Shown piece by piece: positions 20,355 through 32,243 of a stretch of 64,000 bases of DNA. This stretch comes from Pyrenochaeta sp. MPI-SDFR-AT-0127. Taxonomy: Eukaryota > Ascomycota > Dothideomycetes > Pleosporales > Cucurbitariaceae. A program made the translations under genes and the position numbers. Below the pieces are notes generated by a model that ran no database searches, had not been told where the DNA came from, and saw only the letters and a list, made by a program, of their open reading frames with translations. Positions within the stretch are counted from its first letter, which is position 1; every line of letters starts with the position of its first letter. The stretch lies in the NCBI GenBank assembly GCA_020747015.1, contig JAGTJM010000007.1:620001-684000 (forward strand). The letters run 5' to 3'.

Positions 20355-22771
20355 AGCGCCTGGTCAGCATCGCAATAGGCGTTCTGACGCGTGCATCCCA
20401 GCCAACCGAAGTGCGAGGTAGCATCTTGGAAGGGGCGTTCAGTTTGGAAACTATATCATCATTGGCATCTTCTACAGGCAATAGGTAGGCAAGATCACTT
20501 TGCCTGGATATCAGAAGCTTCTTTAGGCAGGGCCGAGGTTCTTGTCGTCTGGTTAATAACGCAAAACGTCCTTGGTGGTTGTGCCGGTGATTAGACAGAT
20601 TTTCAGATCCCGTTCTTGATAAGCTCACTGTTGATACTGCACATATCGCAGTTTACATTCACACTTCATGTCCATGCTACCCTGTGTCATCGCATGTCGC
20701 TGGATGCTTAGTGACATGAATTTGCCACACCTTCTGGACCGATACCCGGGAGGTATTTATGGGGACCCCAAGGTACACTGTGGCTGACATGCGAAGATAA
20801 AACTGACTTGTTAAGTTACATGCCAAATCAAAGTTAAAAAAGGCAATTGACCATCGTTGAAGCGAGTGTGAAGAATGATTCTTCTCGCCGACTACAGATC
20901 GCATCCTCGGATTGGACACGTCCGTTCAGAAAGAATCAAGTTTGGTACGATTTCGACTCTGTGAAGAGATACACCTAGCATAAGTAGCCTACCACATGCC
21001 AGCAGTGGCGAACGGAAACGCGTCCGGAAACCGGAGAGGAGTTATCAGGGATGGGATTGAGTTTCACAGCACACGTGGTTACCCGATTGCGAGATACTGC
21101 GCATGAGATAACAAGCCATGGAAGACCTAGTAAGGCAGGTGCGGTTCATCAACTGAACCATATTATCTCCAAAGCTCTCTGACTGTGATGTCAACAGATC
21201 TTGGCGCAGACTTCTATCGCTGATGTTCAATCTACGATGAAGAGGCGGTACGGACTCTCATGCACGCTTTAAGGGTATGTAAGCAACTTAGGGCTAATTC
21301 GGAGTACTAACTACTATGCTTGACATAATCGAGAGTTGAAGTAGAAGGGCAGGTAGGGGAACAGGAGAGAGGAAGCTATCGAGTTCTGCAAGCATGATTG
21401 GCTTGTCGGCAGAGTCTCAAGGGTGAGATGTGGTACTTAGCTGAGATGACAATATCTTCATGGGCGGCGGGTCGATGTTGTATGGCAGTCACCATCCTGT
21501 GAGTCCCTAGAAATAGACTGAACTTGATCTGCGCAGGTTTCCATTCGGGCTCCTTTGCTTTTCGGGCTGTTCTATTATCATGGTAACGTTAGCTATTTAT
21601 AGCGCTTGTCTCCGGGCCCAAAACAAGTCCTCACAACATCAAAGGCATTCTGTAACGTTAAGACGCTGGACCGAACGTGCTCCGCCGAACCATTTCCAGA
21701 GGACCTCCTGCGCTCCTCTCTGATACATTAGTAGACTTGGCGTGTTGGCGGAAAAGGCTGTTGTTGCGCTTTCAGAGAGTGGCGATGTCTTAGCGGGGGA
21801 ATTGGACCCACCAAGGACGCATTGTCGATTTCGCAGCCTTCCAAGCCACCTGTCTCCACAAGCTCTTGCCATGTGTCAATTGGTACTGCTCGTAAAGGGA
21901 TTGGAGAATGCACTATTGGAGTGCTGCATGGTGAAGAGTAGCGCGAGGGCGTTATCTGTGCCTGCTCTCCCAATCAGCTTTGCTCTAAGATAGTGTAGGT
22001 TCCATGTACATTGACTACGTCTAGAAGTATGAGCTCCACATCCGTCTTGAGTCTAGCATCATCGGCATTCTTGACTCTCCACTCAACCTGCTGCAAGTCC
22101 ATAGTCTGAAGCGATTCCGAACGGTTCAGACAGGGTGGCCATTTTCGTGCGGAAGGCTCGCCTAGCCCGTTCTACTAAGATCTATTTCCAAGGTGGATGG
22201 CGCGTCGCCTAGCACGAAGTCGAAACACGAGTCGGATGCTTTTTTCTGGCATATTGATGTCCTAGGGTTATAACCGAGGTCGCATACTCGCAAAAGAGGA
22301 GAAGGTTTGGCTGGCTAGCTGAAGACTATCTTCTAGGCTTGAATGCTAGCGTGCAAGTTGCACCATGGGAGACTGGTCGACTCTGCTCGGCCACTTTGCG
22401 AATACCTTGACGTAGCGCCTGCCTAGCCCCGACATTTGATGGCTGTGGGAACGTCATTAAAGAACCGCCAATTCACCTTTATGAAACAAGTTGGGAATAG
22501 AACGGTGAGCGAGCGTATTGATGTACAAGCTAACCGGTGCGATGCTGGCTGTATTCTGCGAGCCCAGAGCAGATATCGGTTCACCCAAGTCCTATAATTA
22601 TAGCCTATTCCGATCCCAGCACCTGTACCTTATCACTCAATTTCAAGCTCCTCAAATGGATCGCTACCAAATTCGCCTTCGCCTGACTCCCCTCTCAATA
22701 TACCTGAATCGTTGGTCATTGTCCCATGTAGATGCTTTGTTTCTGCCGGTGCACCGCTACGTACTTATTTT
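20355..22771. other. Long stretch without a recognisable gene
   Basis: All open frames are short and mutually overlapping. Two minus-strand frames near 21640-21970 have some protein-like composition but no family I recognise. No terminal repeats were seen. Confidence 0.4.
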
Positions 22772-23733
22772 CTAGTCAGTATTATCAAAACGCAAGTGGG
22801 CGGTGCAGCGCTTACGAGGTTCGGATGAGCTAGAAGTAGTATCGTTTGAATCGGGACTCAAGGTGCATTGCTTGGAAATATCACCGAAGTATCGAAAGGC
22901 CCCTTGAAGGCCATCAGCGACTGCGCTTTCCCTCGCCTTCTGATAAGCTTTCCCTTTGTTATCACAGTCTTCAACATGTCCGTAGCCGATCTCCTAATCA
23001 CATCAGCATCACACCTCAGAGGTAAGGTCGATAGACATACCTCATGGAAGCCACCACTTGCTAGAGTTACTCGAACAATCATTGATACTCCCAACGACGT
23101 TCGTCTTGTGTCCGGGTCTGAATCGACCTATGCTGAGCGTCACTACAGTACTAGAAGCATTTACGGAACATGGTAGGGACCTACGAAGTCGATGCTAACA
23201 TTTCGAATCTCACTTGACCAGCCATTAAACCCCAGCAGTCTGTTTGCCATATCCACAACATTCTCTTTGACCACAGGTTCTCTTTCTTTGCTCTTTGTAT
23301 TAGACGTCACTTCCATGACTGTTGCTACCGACCGATCGTCGCTCCGGCCTTCCGCAAGAGCATCATCTGAGTGGATGTCTTGTGACTGGGCCATACTTGT
23401 TCGACGAGAAGTGATGTGCGGCAATTTCAGTACTCACACGTTCAGTCATTCAGCCTTCCCATGCACAATACTCTATGCGGTCGCTTCAATTGTTGTCTCT
23501 GATATTTCGGTGTCCTCTGTGCTCTGTATCCGGGCGTTCGCTAGTGCTGACGCCTGGCCTGGGACCTTAGTCGAGGTAGGTCGTACCTTGTGGTCGTAGG
23601 GTGAGCTAGGGCCTCTTTCAAATAGCTGCCAGTGTTTGAACACGCATATATTGCGGTGTTCCCGTCTTGGGGTCGTGTTTTGTTCGGCTTTGCTTTTCGG
23701 TGATGTTAGGTCGTCAGTGCGACGCCATCGCAT
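22772..23733 (-). pseudogene. RAD52-family relic (DNA annealing domain)
   Basis: RAD52/Rad22 proteins anneal single strands and load the recombinase in homologous recombination. On the minus strand 23424-23185, 23127-23041 and 22993-22772 join across two introns (GTAGGT/TAG, GTATGT/TAG) to give MANRLLGFNGWSSEIRNVSIDF, SLGVSMIVRVTLASGGFHE and EIGYGHVEDCDNKGKAYQKA: the RAD52 core pattern with GFNGWSS, IVRVTL, HE-IGYG and the following Lys/Ala helix. The same frame extends upstream to about 23733, but three stops (TAG, TGA, TGA, about 23430-23472) lie just before LKLPHITSRR, the counterpart of the LGPEYIS-R segment. Two fit CGA to TGA. The product ends about 30 residues after the domain, far shorter than a full RAD52. 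It is probably a dead paralogue; a shorter product starting at 23424 cannot be excluded. Confidence 0.7.
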
Positions 23734-24294
23734 GACGCAATTGGTCAGCAGAGGCTAACCGCGATTGTGAGGTTTGGAGCAAGGCATGCAGAATATTGGT
23801 GCGCTTTGCAATTTCTTGGAAGCCTATCACAATTACATAAATTAATATCTATCAATCAGATTACACGCAACAGTACCATCGAATCCGTCGAACTTGCTTA
23901 TTCTCATGTTGCAGATTCGAATCAAATATGGTAACCATTCTTCAGCATGAACATCCGCGAAGCGATGTGTGCGTCTGAGATGATGGCTTATTTTCCTATT
24001 TTTAGATGCATTAGATGTTAATTATGGGTTGTGCCTATAGGTTCCCGTAGTGGATCATGCTCCGAGTGCCCGGTTCTGGGTTCGGGTGGGCCCCAAACTG
24101 GTAGCCCTGTTCGGCATGTTTTAGCTCTAGCCGACTCGGGAGTACCAGATGCTCACAGTGGCAACCCCGCGCATCCCGGTCCTCTTCTCATATACGCACA
24201 AAAACTCAACGCCCCTCCCATTGTGTGTGTGTGTGCTCTATTAATGCCATGCACCCTAAGGGTATGGGCCGTTACGATGCGCCAGCTAAGGCTA
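23734..24294. other. Intergenic stretch
   Basis: No gene recognised. The part at 24220-24275 shares the short motif noted at 4280-4345. Confidence 0.4.
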
Positions 24295-24337
24295 GTGAGA
24301 TTTGTCCCCCCGTTTTTGAGATTTGTCCCCCGCGCTA

Positions 24338-26168
24338 ACGTGTTCCACCACCGAGCTGGCCAGACCACCGGGATGGCCGCTTCCCACCCTGCGATCGCTA
24401 CAATCTACAATTTTCATGATGGCTCAATCACGCCGCACTCGATTATCGTCAAATGAAGCAAATATCAATTTGGCCATGTTGGCCATCGACAAAGGCCAAG
24501 TCCAATCAAACCGGGCTGCTGCAGCACTATACAAAGTCAACAAAAACACGCTCTATAACCGCCGCATGGGGAAGCCTTCACGACGCGATTGTGTCCCTAA
24601 TTCAAGGATTCTTACAGACCTAGAAGAAAGAGTGATTGTCGACCATGCGCTAGACGTCGACTCGCGTGGATTTCAGCTCACGCTAGATATGTTGCGAGAA
24701 ATGGCCAGTAAACTACTCGCAGATCGAGAAAGTCGACGCGTCGGTCTCCACTGGCCGTCACGGTTTGTCCAACGCGTTCCGGAGCTCAGACTACGCGTCA
24801 ATCGAAAGTACGACTACCAGAGAGCCTTGAACGAAGACCCAGTGGTCATCGGAGAGTGGTTTCGTCTTGTAGTTAATACGAGGGCCAAGTACGGCATTCT
24901 AGATGAAGATACCTACAACTTTGACGAAGCTGGCTTCCAAATGGGCGTCATCAGCACGCATATGGTCGTCACAGGCTCTGAGAGACGTCAGGCTCCTAAG
25001 ACTATGTAGCCAGGCAATACAGAATGGGTGACAACGATCATAGCTGCGAACGCGCAAGGCTGGCCGATCCCGCCCTTCATCATCTTTAAAGGCGCTCAAC
25101 ATTACGATACCTGGTACGAGGCGATTGCGGATAGGCCCGATTGGGTCCTCTCGATCAGTGAAAAAGGCTGGACGTCCCTTGAGCATGGCCTCGCATGGCT
25201 GAAGCACTTCAATCAACATACAGAGGGTCGGACGACTGGTGCGTACCAGCTCCTGGTTATGGACGGTCACGATAGCCACAACGCCATGGAATTCCGTGAT
25301 TTCTGCAAGGATCACAAGATCGTTACCCTTTGCATGCCTCCGCATTCATCGCATCTCCTACAACCGCTCGATGTGGGCTGTTTTAGGCCCTTGAAGCAGG
25401 CTTACGGCAAGGAGATTGAAGGCTTCGTGCGCTGCCGCATCAATCACATCACGAAAGAGGACTTCCTGCCTGCCTTCAGAGTCGCTTTTGAGAAGGCTAT
25501 TGTTGCAGATAACATCTACGGAGGTTTCAGAGGCGCAGGCCTAGTTCGTTTGGATGCAGACGCTGTGATTTCCAAACTTGATGTCCGTCTACGCACCCCA
25601 ACGCCATCGCTCCCAGAGACGCCCCATTGGGAGTCACAAACACCGAGCAATTGTGCTGAGATAGAGTCTCAAACACTACATATAAAGCAGCGGCTTCAGA
25701 GACACCAAGACAGCTCACCAACACCGCTTCTTCAAAGCTTTGCAAGCCTTGAAAAGGGTATTAAGATGATCTCGCACGGAGCGTCAGTGATGGAGGTTGA
25801 GCTCGGAAGGCTTCGAAAGGCAAATGACATGCTATCGAAGCGTAAGACACGCACCAAGAAGCTTCTCAGAGGCGTTAGCACGCTATCAATCGCTGACGGG
25901 CTTCAATTATCGTCGCAACGCAAGGAACAGCGGACGGCTGGTCAGAACGGCCCTTCTGGTGAAGGCGCTGCGGACGCTGCCATCAGCCAGGCCACAATAC
26001 CCAAACTTGTAAAACGCCTTTCATACCTACAATAGAGATTGTAGATCCTAGGCTTCTTGCCTCTTAATGTAAAGCTCTAGTGGTTGTTGAGATATCCCGT
26101 TTTGAACCGTGCTACAGGTTGCAGGGCGGCCATTCCGGTGGTCTGGCCAGCTCGGTGGTGGAACACGT
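24338..26168 (+). mobile_element. Fot1/pogo-like transposon, nearly intact
   Basis: The element is 1831 bp and starts ACGTGTTCCACCACCGAGC. Its inverted repeats extend inward about 40 bp, and TA flanks it at 24336-24337 and 26169-26170. It contains one transposase gene interrupted by a single stop codon. The terminal motif is shared with the elements at 319, 4532 and 62861. Confidence 0.88.
24416..26035 (+). pseudogene. Fot1-like transposase with one amber codon
   Basis: The frame from ATG 24416 to 26035 (about 539 aa) encodes a DDE_1/CENP-B-type transposase. It contains an N-terminal helix-turn-helix (NRAAAALYKVNKNTLYNR), a CENP-B-type second DNA-binding part up to FVQRVPELRLRVNR, and the catalytic core with all three acidic positions (YNFDEAGF, LVMDGHDSH, LLQPLDVGC). 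A coiled-coil-like C-terminal segment follows. The only defect is TAG at 25007-25009, in a context where related proteins have Gln (CAG to TAG, a CpA change). It may be recently inactivated. Confidence 0.88.
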
Positions 26169-26329
26169 TAGCGCGGGGGACAAATCTCAAAAACGGGGGG
26201 ACAAATCTCACGAGCCTTTCGACAACCATTATACCGGTACAGAAAAGGTTCTAAACTATTGAACTACTATTGGGCAGGCCGCCAAGGTAGTCTGCCTATG
26301 AAACTGAGCCGACCCTCAGTAGCACCGAA

Positions 26330-27722
26330 TTAGGTCTTTAGATGCCTAGTGGAAGAGCTCTCGCTTACCCCCTCGTCGTCCTCGCACCATTTTGAAGTTA
26401 CCATCGTGGAAACAGATTTTTGTATCCCGTTCAGTACCATCGGGCTTTCGGCTGGTCCGTCCGAAAAGATCTCAATATGGGTCTGACCTTCGGCTGAGAA
26501 TCGGTCTCGTGCACGCGTCTTGTTTTTAACAGCCGCGTGTGGGACTGCTCCAGACTTTGGCTGCCGGGAATGGTGAGTTGCTGAATTGCAGTCCGCGCCG
26601 TATCCTTGGATCTGGTTGTTGCGATTGGACACCCTCACGATTTTGATAATAAGGTCGGCGTTATTCATCTCGATGTGCAATTTGATAAGGTACACTAAAG
26701 GGTGGAACTGTACGTAACTAACCGCGTGCATATTAGCTTAACCCTTGCGGTGACCCTCAAAGACAATGCGGCACGTGATAAACCAGGCAGACTTACACGA
26801 AGCCGTTTCGCAGCGACATCACGCCGATGAGGATGACCTATTATGAGAGTCAGCCCCTAGCTTCGCAGTGGGTATCGAGAGCATATTGATGAGAACAGAC
26901 TCACATCCAGAGAGAGCGAAATAAACACCATCAGAATGTTGAACCAGAAGAGTGGCATATACTTTGTGAGGCCATTCGCAATCAACTTTGTCCTGACCAG
27001 ATAGATAAAGTACCCGTTCAGGGTGCAATCGATTAAAGCAAAAATAACTTTCTCAATTCTGTCCCATATATCGTTAATATGAATGAATGTTGGGCTGATC
27101 TGGAGCCGGGCGGGTATCCAGATCACAAAGACGCTGATGTTTATAAGCCCTAAGATGACGGCAACGGACCACTTCAGCCTAGTGGCTACTGAACGCCGGA
27201 CGGAGAGGAGAGAAATCCGATTGATTATGATTTGCATTAGTAGCTGGATCTGGTCTTGCGTGAGCGGGGAATATGTAGTGTAGAACTCGTTCTCCAGTAG
27301 CGTACCTGAACAACCCACATGCATACTAGATTGCATTTGTCAGCACCTTCCGCTTTATTAGAAGTGTTTTCACGAGATTCTCACCTAGGCTGAAGAAAAG
27401 TTGGAAGCTGCGATGTGGCACGTCAGCTTAGGGAGGAAATGGCACCTGCAAACAAGATTTACCTTGGCTTAATCGTACCTCGTAGGAAAAACCAGCAGAA
27501 AATACCCATAAGAACGCTGGCTAGCCATTCGAGCCATACCATTACTATGTATGGTGAGATTCGCCCCGAACGTTTCCAGGACGCGCTAGATTGCTGGATA
27601 GCTTTAACGGCAGTGAAGATGCTGCTAGCGATAGAAAAGCCCCATACAATACTGGCAATGTACATATCATCAGGGTCCGGTGCAGGCGTATGGTAATTTG
27701 GGGAAACGAGAAATCCTGTCAT
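26330..27722 (-). CDS. Fungal integral membrane protein, six exons
   Basis: Minus-strand exons 27722-27463, 27407-27385, 27325-27306, 27249-26905, 26837-26797 and 26717-26330 give a complete 358-aa protein. All introns are 55-80 bp with GT-AG borders and the phases match. The product has a family pattern known from many ascomycetes: DDMYIASIVWGFSIA at the start, a helix ending IQLLMQIIINRISLL, WIPARLQISPTF, then NDIWDRIEKVIFALID, FNILMVFISLSLDV and VYLIKLHIEMN. About seven membrane helices are followed by a Ser-rich C-tail. The ATG at 27722 is chosen because an upstream in-frame Met adds a poorly matching stretch. Exons 2 and 3 are only 23 and 20 nt. The biochemical role is unknown. No damage is seen despite the neighbouring transposons. 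Confidence 0.8.
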
Positions 27723-30050
27723 TTCGCAAGATACAAGAGAGCAAATGTAAACGAGCGAGAAGTAAAAACCGATGGTTGCACCCTGAGCCGACTTCGAAGC
27801 TATGTTTATATGAACTTTCGCATGCATTTACAGTCTATGGGTAGAATTATCATGTATAAGGATCGGCGCCTCCAGGTTCGGCATGTTCCGGCGTCTCAAT
27901 GCGGACTCGAGAGTTTGAGTGGCGGGCGGAGACTTGGTTTGAATGGCAATGACTCGTATTTGCAGGGCCTATACACCGATATATACGTCCTAGGGCATTG
28001 CTTGGCACAAATGCGTCTGGAGATGGTCAGTTTGACTCCACTGGTCTCAAATTTCGCGCACAGGAGGCCTGGAAAAATCCGCAGTGTATGACTTAAGATC
28101 ACATTACAATGTCAACGACTCCTAAATGGACCTGACACTTCCACAATCCCAGCTGGACGGGCAATTCTATCGGTACACAGCACAATCTATGTTACGAACG
28201 CAGTCTCAATCATTGAACATTCTGCCAGTGTTATTGCCCCTTGAAGTTGATTTGAAGGGTCTGATCACATCACAATTGCGAACGTTATTGCACCACCATG
28301 GCTAGTTCCTGAGAAATCTAACTATTTCCACGTACAGCTCCGGTCAATCGCAAGAACATTGCCACAGGCTTGTGCTCTACGAATGGATGCTCTGGTGGAA
28401 CCAGGAAATGTAATGTTTTGTGCCTTTTGCTCTGTCTTAGAGAAATTGGAATGTAAGATCACTAACGTAGATCATTCTTTAGATGCTACGGCCGTGCCTG
28501 GTGCGCAACAAACATGTTCGAATTTCCATCATGGTAAGATTTGCTATCGCTCTCGAGTTGGGCAATGTTCATTCCGCAGGATCACTGCAGTTAGGCTCGC
28601 AGTGAACATACCGAGATTTTTCGCTCAGAATGCATGACCCGATTAAACTCAATCATTTGTACAATAGGATATTCAAAGTAAGGTGTTTGTGACAGTTTTG
28701 ACATTTATAGCTGATCACACCAGGGAAGAATTATCCATGGTATGGGTGTGTCGATCGCCGATTCGGCCCGTTGTTTACGGAGGCGTTGATTGTGATTGTT
28801 TGCGACAGCCGCCTGAAATATTGCACCGCGCAGCAATATATTGGACTTTCTCTACGGTATCTTGCGGAGTTCTCTCATAAGAGGGTTGCGAGCGTGAGCC
28901 AACACATCGACAAAGTTTGTCCAAGGTATGGTAGATTTGAAGAGAAGCCCCTGTTTTGGGGCCTGACCTAAACGTCAGGGATCCACGATCGTCGATGGAG
29001 CGCTCTACCCTTGCAGCTGAAAGTCTATACGGAAAAGCTTAATCATGGTGGTGGCTTCGCGTGCGCGTGTAAAAGGGGGTATTAAAAGGCTACACAAGAC
29101 GCGTGGTAACTACAGGGTTTCTGAGCTTAGAGCTGCACTTGGAACTATGGTGTGGTGAATGCACCCAACCGCTAATTAGATATTGCGTCTTGGATGTGCG
29201 GGGAACGGTGACCTGCAGTAGCGGTCGGAGAACTGAACCCATTGTGTCGGGACTGGTCTGCGCGGCCTGCAAAGTATCCGGGGAAAGCCGAGGGAATTTG
29301 CGCAATCTGTGAACCATGATCACCGAATGTCTCGTTGGCCAACCTTTCCCTTCAAGTGATTAGTATTAGGGGGAAACGCCGCATCCCCTGAGAAGTTTGT
29401 GTGAGCTCGTGGCGCATAGCTGCATGATGGGCCACTTTCTAGTGAGTCTTCCCCGCGTGAATAACGGCGCCAAGCGAGATTTGCAAGTCGGTCCAGCTTG
29501 GCTTTGCGAGGCACAACAGAACGGTGAGGGGTTCCTCACGATTTTGTCCCTTCTGCCCACAATGTGCGAACGAGCTCGTATTGTCGAAGTTTTAGGCCAA
29601 GGCGGCACTTGCTATAGGTCCAAACTTCAAGAAATACGAGCCCCTTCGTGGTCGCTCATGCACGGTATTTGCCGCGAACCCTACTGGCCAGAGCCAGACT
29701 GTGCGAGGTGAGGTGTTGTTTAGTGAACTTTGGAGACTGCTACACTGCGGCGCTGCCTCCATGATATGGGCATGAAATTGTCAGAGGTGAAAGGATTTCT
29801 GATCTTGACTACGATCTGAAACGGGTCGGAGAATCATTCAGCACTCTTAAACGAGAAATCAAGGAGCTCAAAAGGCATACGAAAGCGAAAAAAAAGCACT
29901 GATATCCAGAAGCCATTACTCTGTACACAAGAGCAAGTGCGCTATGCTTGCGGCCACTCCAAAGACGGCGAGTTTATCAAATGTTTAGAACATGACGGGA
30001 GAAATGAAGGTTGTAGGGAGGCAAACATCGTATATGTAGATATTAAAACC
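27723..30050. other. Gene-poor stretch with short coding-like scraps
   Basis: No complete gene is recognised. A protein-like scrap near 29769-29903 reads GHEIVRGERISDLDYDLKR and ends in a Lys-rich helix. Another near 28750-28960 is of unknown type. Neither can be assigned, and no terminal repeats were seen. Confidence 0.35.
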
Positions 30051-30554
30051 TCAACACACAGCTGCAGGGCCTGTGTGAGAAAGAGACGTCAATGAGAGGT
30101 GGTTTAAATAAGGTGAGAAGGAGTGCTCAAAACCTTGCTCGTCCGTCCAATCAGAAAACTCTTCTTCGGGAGAAACACAACAGATCCCGCAAAAACCGGT
30201 TCTTTCCCCTTCCTGGCTAAAGGCCGTGACAGATGCGACTATGGAGGACGCAGTCGGGCGCAGTAGCTGATCTGTTGAAAGCATTTGTTGAGCCCAGCCA
30301 AGGGCTCTATTGTCTGTCAACACCCCTATCGCTTCAAGCTCTACAATCAACTCTGGTAAAGCAGTAGGGTTTGCGCAAATGAAGGCTTGCCATGATCCAT
30401 GCTGCTTGTAGAAATTATCCATGTACTGAGTCGTCTTACCCTTAAGAACAGCAATCATCTCCATAAAGACAGCACCTAGGCTCCAGATGTCAGCGATTGT
30501 ATTCCGAGGCTCTTCCCGAGCGACCTCTGGTGCGCAGTATCTTCGGGTAAGCAT
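30051..30554 (-). pseudogene. Protein kinase C-lobe fragment
   Basis: The minus-strand frame carries RRYCAPEVA (the APE motif) and DIWSLGAVFMEM (helix F with its Asp), then a plausible C-lobe ending in a short tail. The ATP-binding lobe, HRD and DFG motifs are not found upstream, where the frame breaks near 30555. It is the distal third of a Ser/Thr kinase-like protein and not catalytically competent as it stands. An upstream exon missed by eye cannot be excluded. Confidence 0.6.
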
Positions 30555-31071
30555 TAGTGTAACTTGATAGTGTTGGAGGATGTCTGATACGAAGGTGAGG
30601 TTGACAGGACGCTGCGCGGGTTGGTGAACTTTTATCTATAGCATCGCGGACTGTGCCAAAGACGAAGTTGGCATGGGTGAACGTCATTGAATCATTCAAT
30701 TACACAGGGTCGTCGCTTGGCCACGTGCTTGTTGGAACCGTGCGAAGTTCGTCCCAAGTGGATAAAGAACGAAGATTTGGATAGAAGAGTTTCGCGGATG
30801 GCATCTAGATGGTGTAACTTAGCTTGGCTTAATAATGTTCCACAACCTGACCAAGGAAGTCAGGATTTTGGGGTATCGTCCATGCCAGCCAATTGGTAAT
30901 AGTGGAAGCTCCCGGAGTCACAAAATCTTAAAGTGTCATGGTTTAATGTGCTTGGAAAAGTTGCATTTGATGACAAAGTTGGGGCTATCGAAAACTAAGA
31001 ACAAGCGTAAACCTAGGACGTATGATCTATGGAACGTGTTCCCATTAACGCTTTGCTGAAACAGCGAGGAG

Positions 31072-31350
31072 CCGATGATCATATTGAGTAATATATCGAG
31101 TTGCTCGAACAACAACAAGCACAGCTCGTCGCTGGTCTACAAGTGCTTTACAATCGATCACAGAGCGGTCAAGGCTGACCAGGACCACCGCTTTGTGAAG
31201 CACAAGGCGGCCATCCTTCCGCACACGACATCCTCGAACGACTCGATCTCCTGTGCCTATCCAATGATAGCAGCAGCGACTACGAAGTGTTTGGGGTAGA
31301 TCGCAATAGAATGCAGCAGAAGCTCCTTGAGCGCGGCGTACAATTGTGAG
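31072..31350 (+). pseudogene. C-terminal relic of a fungal transcription-factor-like protein
   Basis: Reading through stops and a frame change gives YIELLEQQQAQLVAGLQ and, further on, HDILERLDLLCLSND. This pair of short motifs (EQQ-QLV-GLQ-LY and HDILERL) I associate with the C-terminal ends of some fungal zinc-finger regulators. At least one TGA at a probable Trp position and an indel separate them. Weak but specific-looking. Confidence 0.35.
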
Positions 31351-31407
31351 ATAAAATGCTGAAATGCGCTTAACAGAAATTGATGATTTCCATAAATAGA
31401 TTGTGTG

Positions 31408-31567
31408 TGTTGATCATGATTGTATCCATTGTTGAGTTCTGTCTCCTGCTTTCTTCTATGTCTCCTCTGCTTCCGGAGGTTCCGTGGACTAGTAATGGTT
31501 ATCGGTCCTACTATTTATCGCCCTTTCCTATGCAGTACTTCTGAGCTTCTCCTTACATCTGACAACA
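31408..31567. repeat. Possible solo LTR, second family, copy 1
   Basis: The segment begins TGTTG and ends CAACA. Its middle (CTCCTCTGCTTCCGGAGGTT, then ATCGGTCCTACTATTTATCG) recurs at 51595-51745. No matching target duplication was found, so the LTR assignment is tentative. Confidence 0.45.
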
Positions 31568-31639
31568 ATACACCCACCAACGAGTATCTATAAGCTCCAA
31601 ATCGGACCACGGACACGCTTCTAGATCTCCATACGGCGA

Positions 31640-32243
31640 TAGGAGTAGGTTGGCCTTCTGCCGTCCCCAGCAGCACCGACCGGAAATGGTTTGCTGTAGT
31701 TTCAGAAACTGACTACGGTGCCCCGATATTCATCGCAGCTGTTATCACCTTAGTCTTCACTTTTCTAGTCCTCATCGTGCGCATCACCATTGTAAAATGG
31801 CACAGATGGGGCCTCGATGATCTAGTCATCGTATGCGCAAAAGTCAGCCTCATGTATTACCCACTAGCTTCAAGCCAGATTTGCTTATCCATCCAAAATC
31901 AGATCGTCGGCCTCGGCCAGTGGATCTCCATTTTTATTGCATACCATAACGGTCTCGGGAAAGCTACTTCCATAAATGACTCTCGAGACTTAGCTCACAT
32001 GGTCAAGGTACCCAGCCCTCTTAGCGGTTAACCCTGATGTCAGATTGCATAATAACTCTTTTTTCAATCCGTAGTTCTTCTTTGCAAGTCGGATCCCCCT
32101 CGTCGTCGCTCTATGTCTTTCAAAATGCTCCCTCCTACTTACGATCCGAGCGTTATTCACCTACGAGCTCAAGAGGCAATGGTGGGCCAGCAATATCGCT
32201 AGAGGACAGGCTGAAATCGAAGGCAGGGGACAAGTGGCCGTAA
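31640..32243 (+). pseudogene. Pth11/rhodopsin-like membrane protein relic
   Basis: A fragment of a fungal seven-helix membrane protein. It reads WFAVVSETDYGAPIFIAAV, a first helix, WGLDDLVIVCA, then after a likely intron (GTCAGC...CAG) IVGLGQWISIF, and after a second (GTACCC...TAG) FFFASRIPLVVALCLSKCS. The D-D motif and spacing match the Pth11-like rhodopsin domain. No start Met is in frame (a TAA lies upstream) and homology stops after about three helices, so this is truncated at both ends. The intact relative at 59010-61072 has the same architecture. Confidence 0.6.

Larger units (their letters stand above)
24295..26211. repeat. 84-bp palindrome split at its centre by a Fot-like element
   Basis: Left arm 24295-24335 and right arm 26171-26211 are exact reverse complements over 41 bp. 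Each contains two copies of GAGATTTGTCCCCC. The Fot-like element lies between them, flanked by TA. Removing it leaves arm-TA-arm with GCGCTAGCGC in the middle. A single arm (39 bp) flanked by TA on both sides recurs at 54623-54661. Confidence 0.8.

Noticed and set aside
23161..23599. Plus-strand ORF 23192-23599 as a gene
   Set aside because: It is antisense to the RAD52-like coding exons, which splice correctly on the minus strand.
24031..24456. A 141-codon plus-strand ORF
   Set aside because: It crosses the palindrome arm and the transposon end, so it is not one gene.
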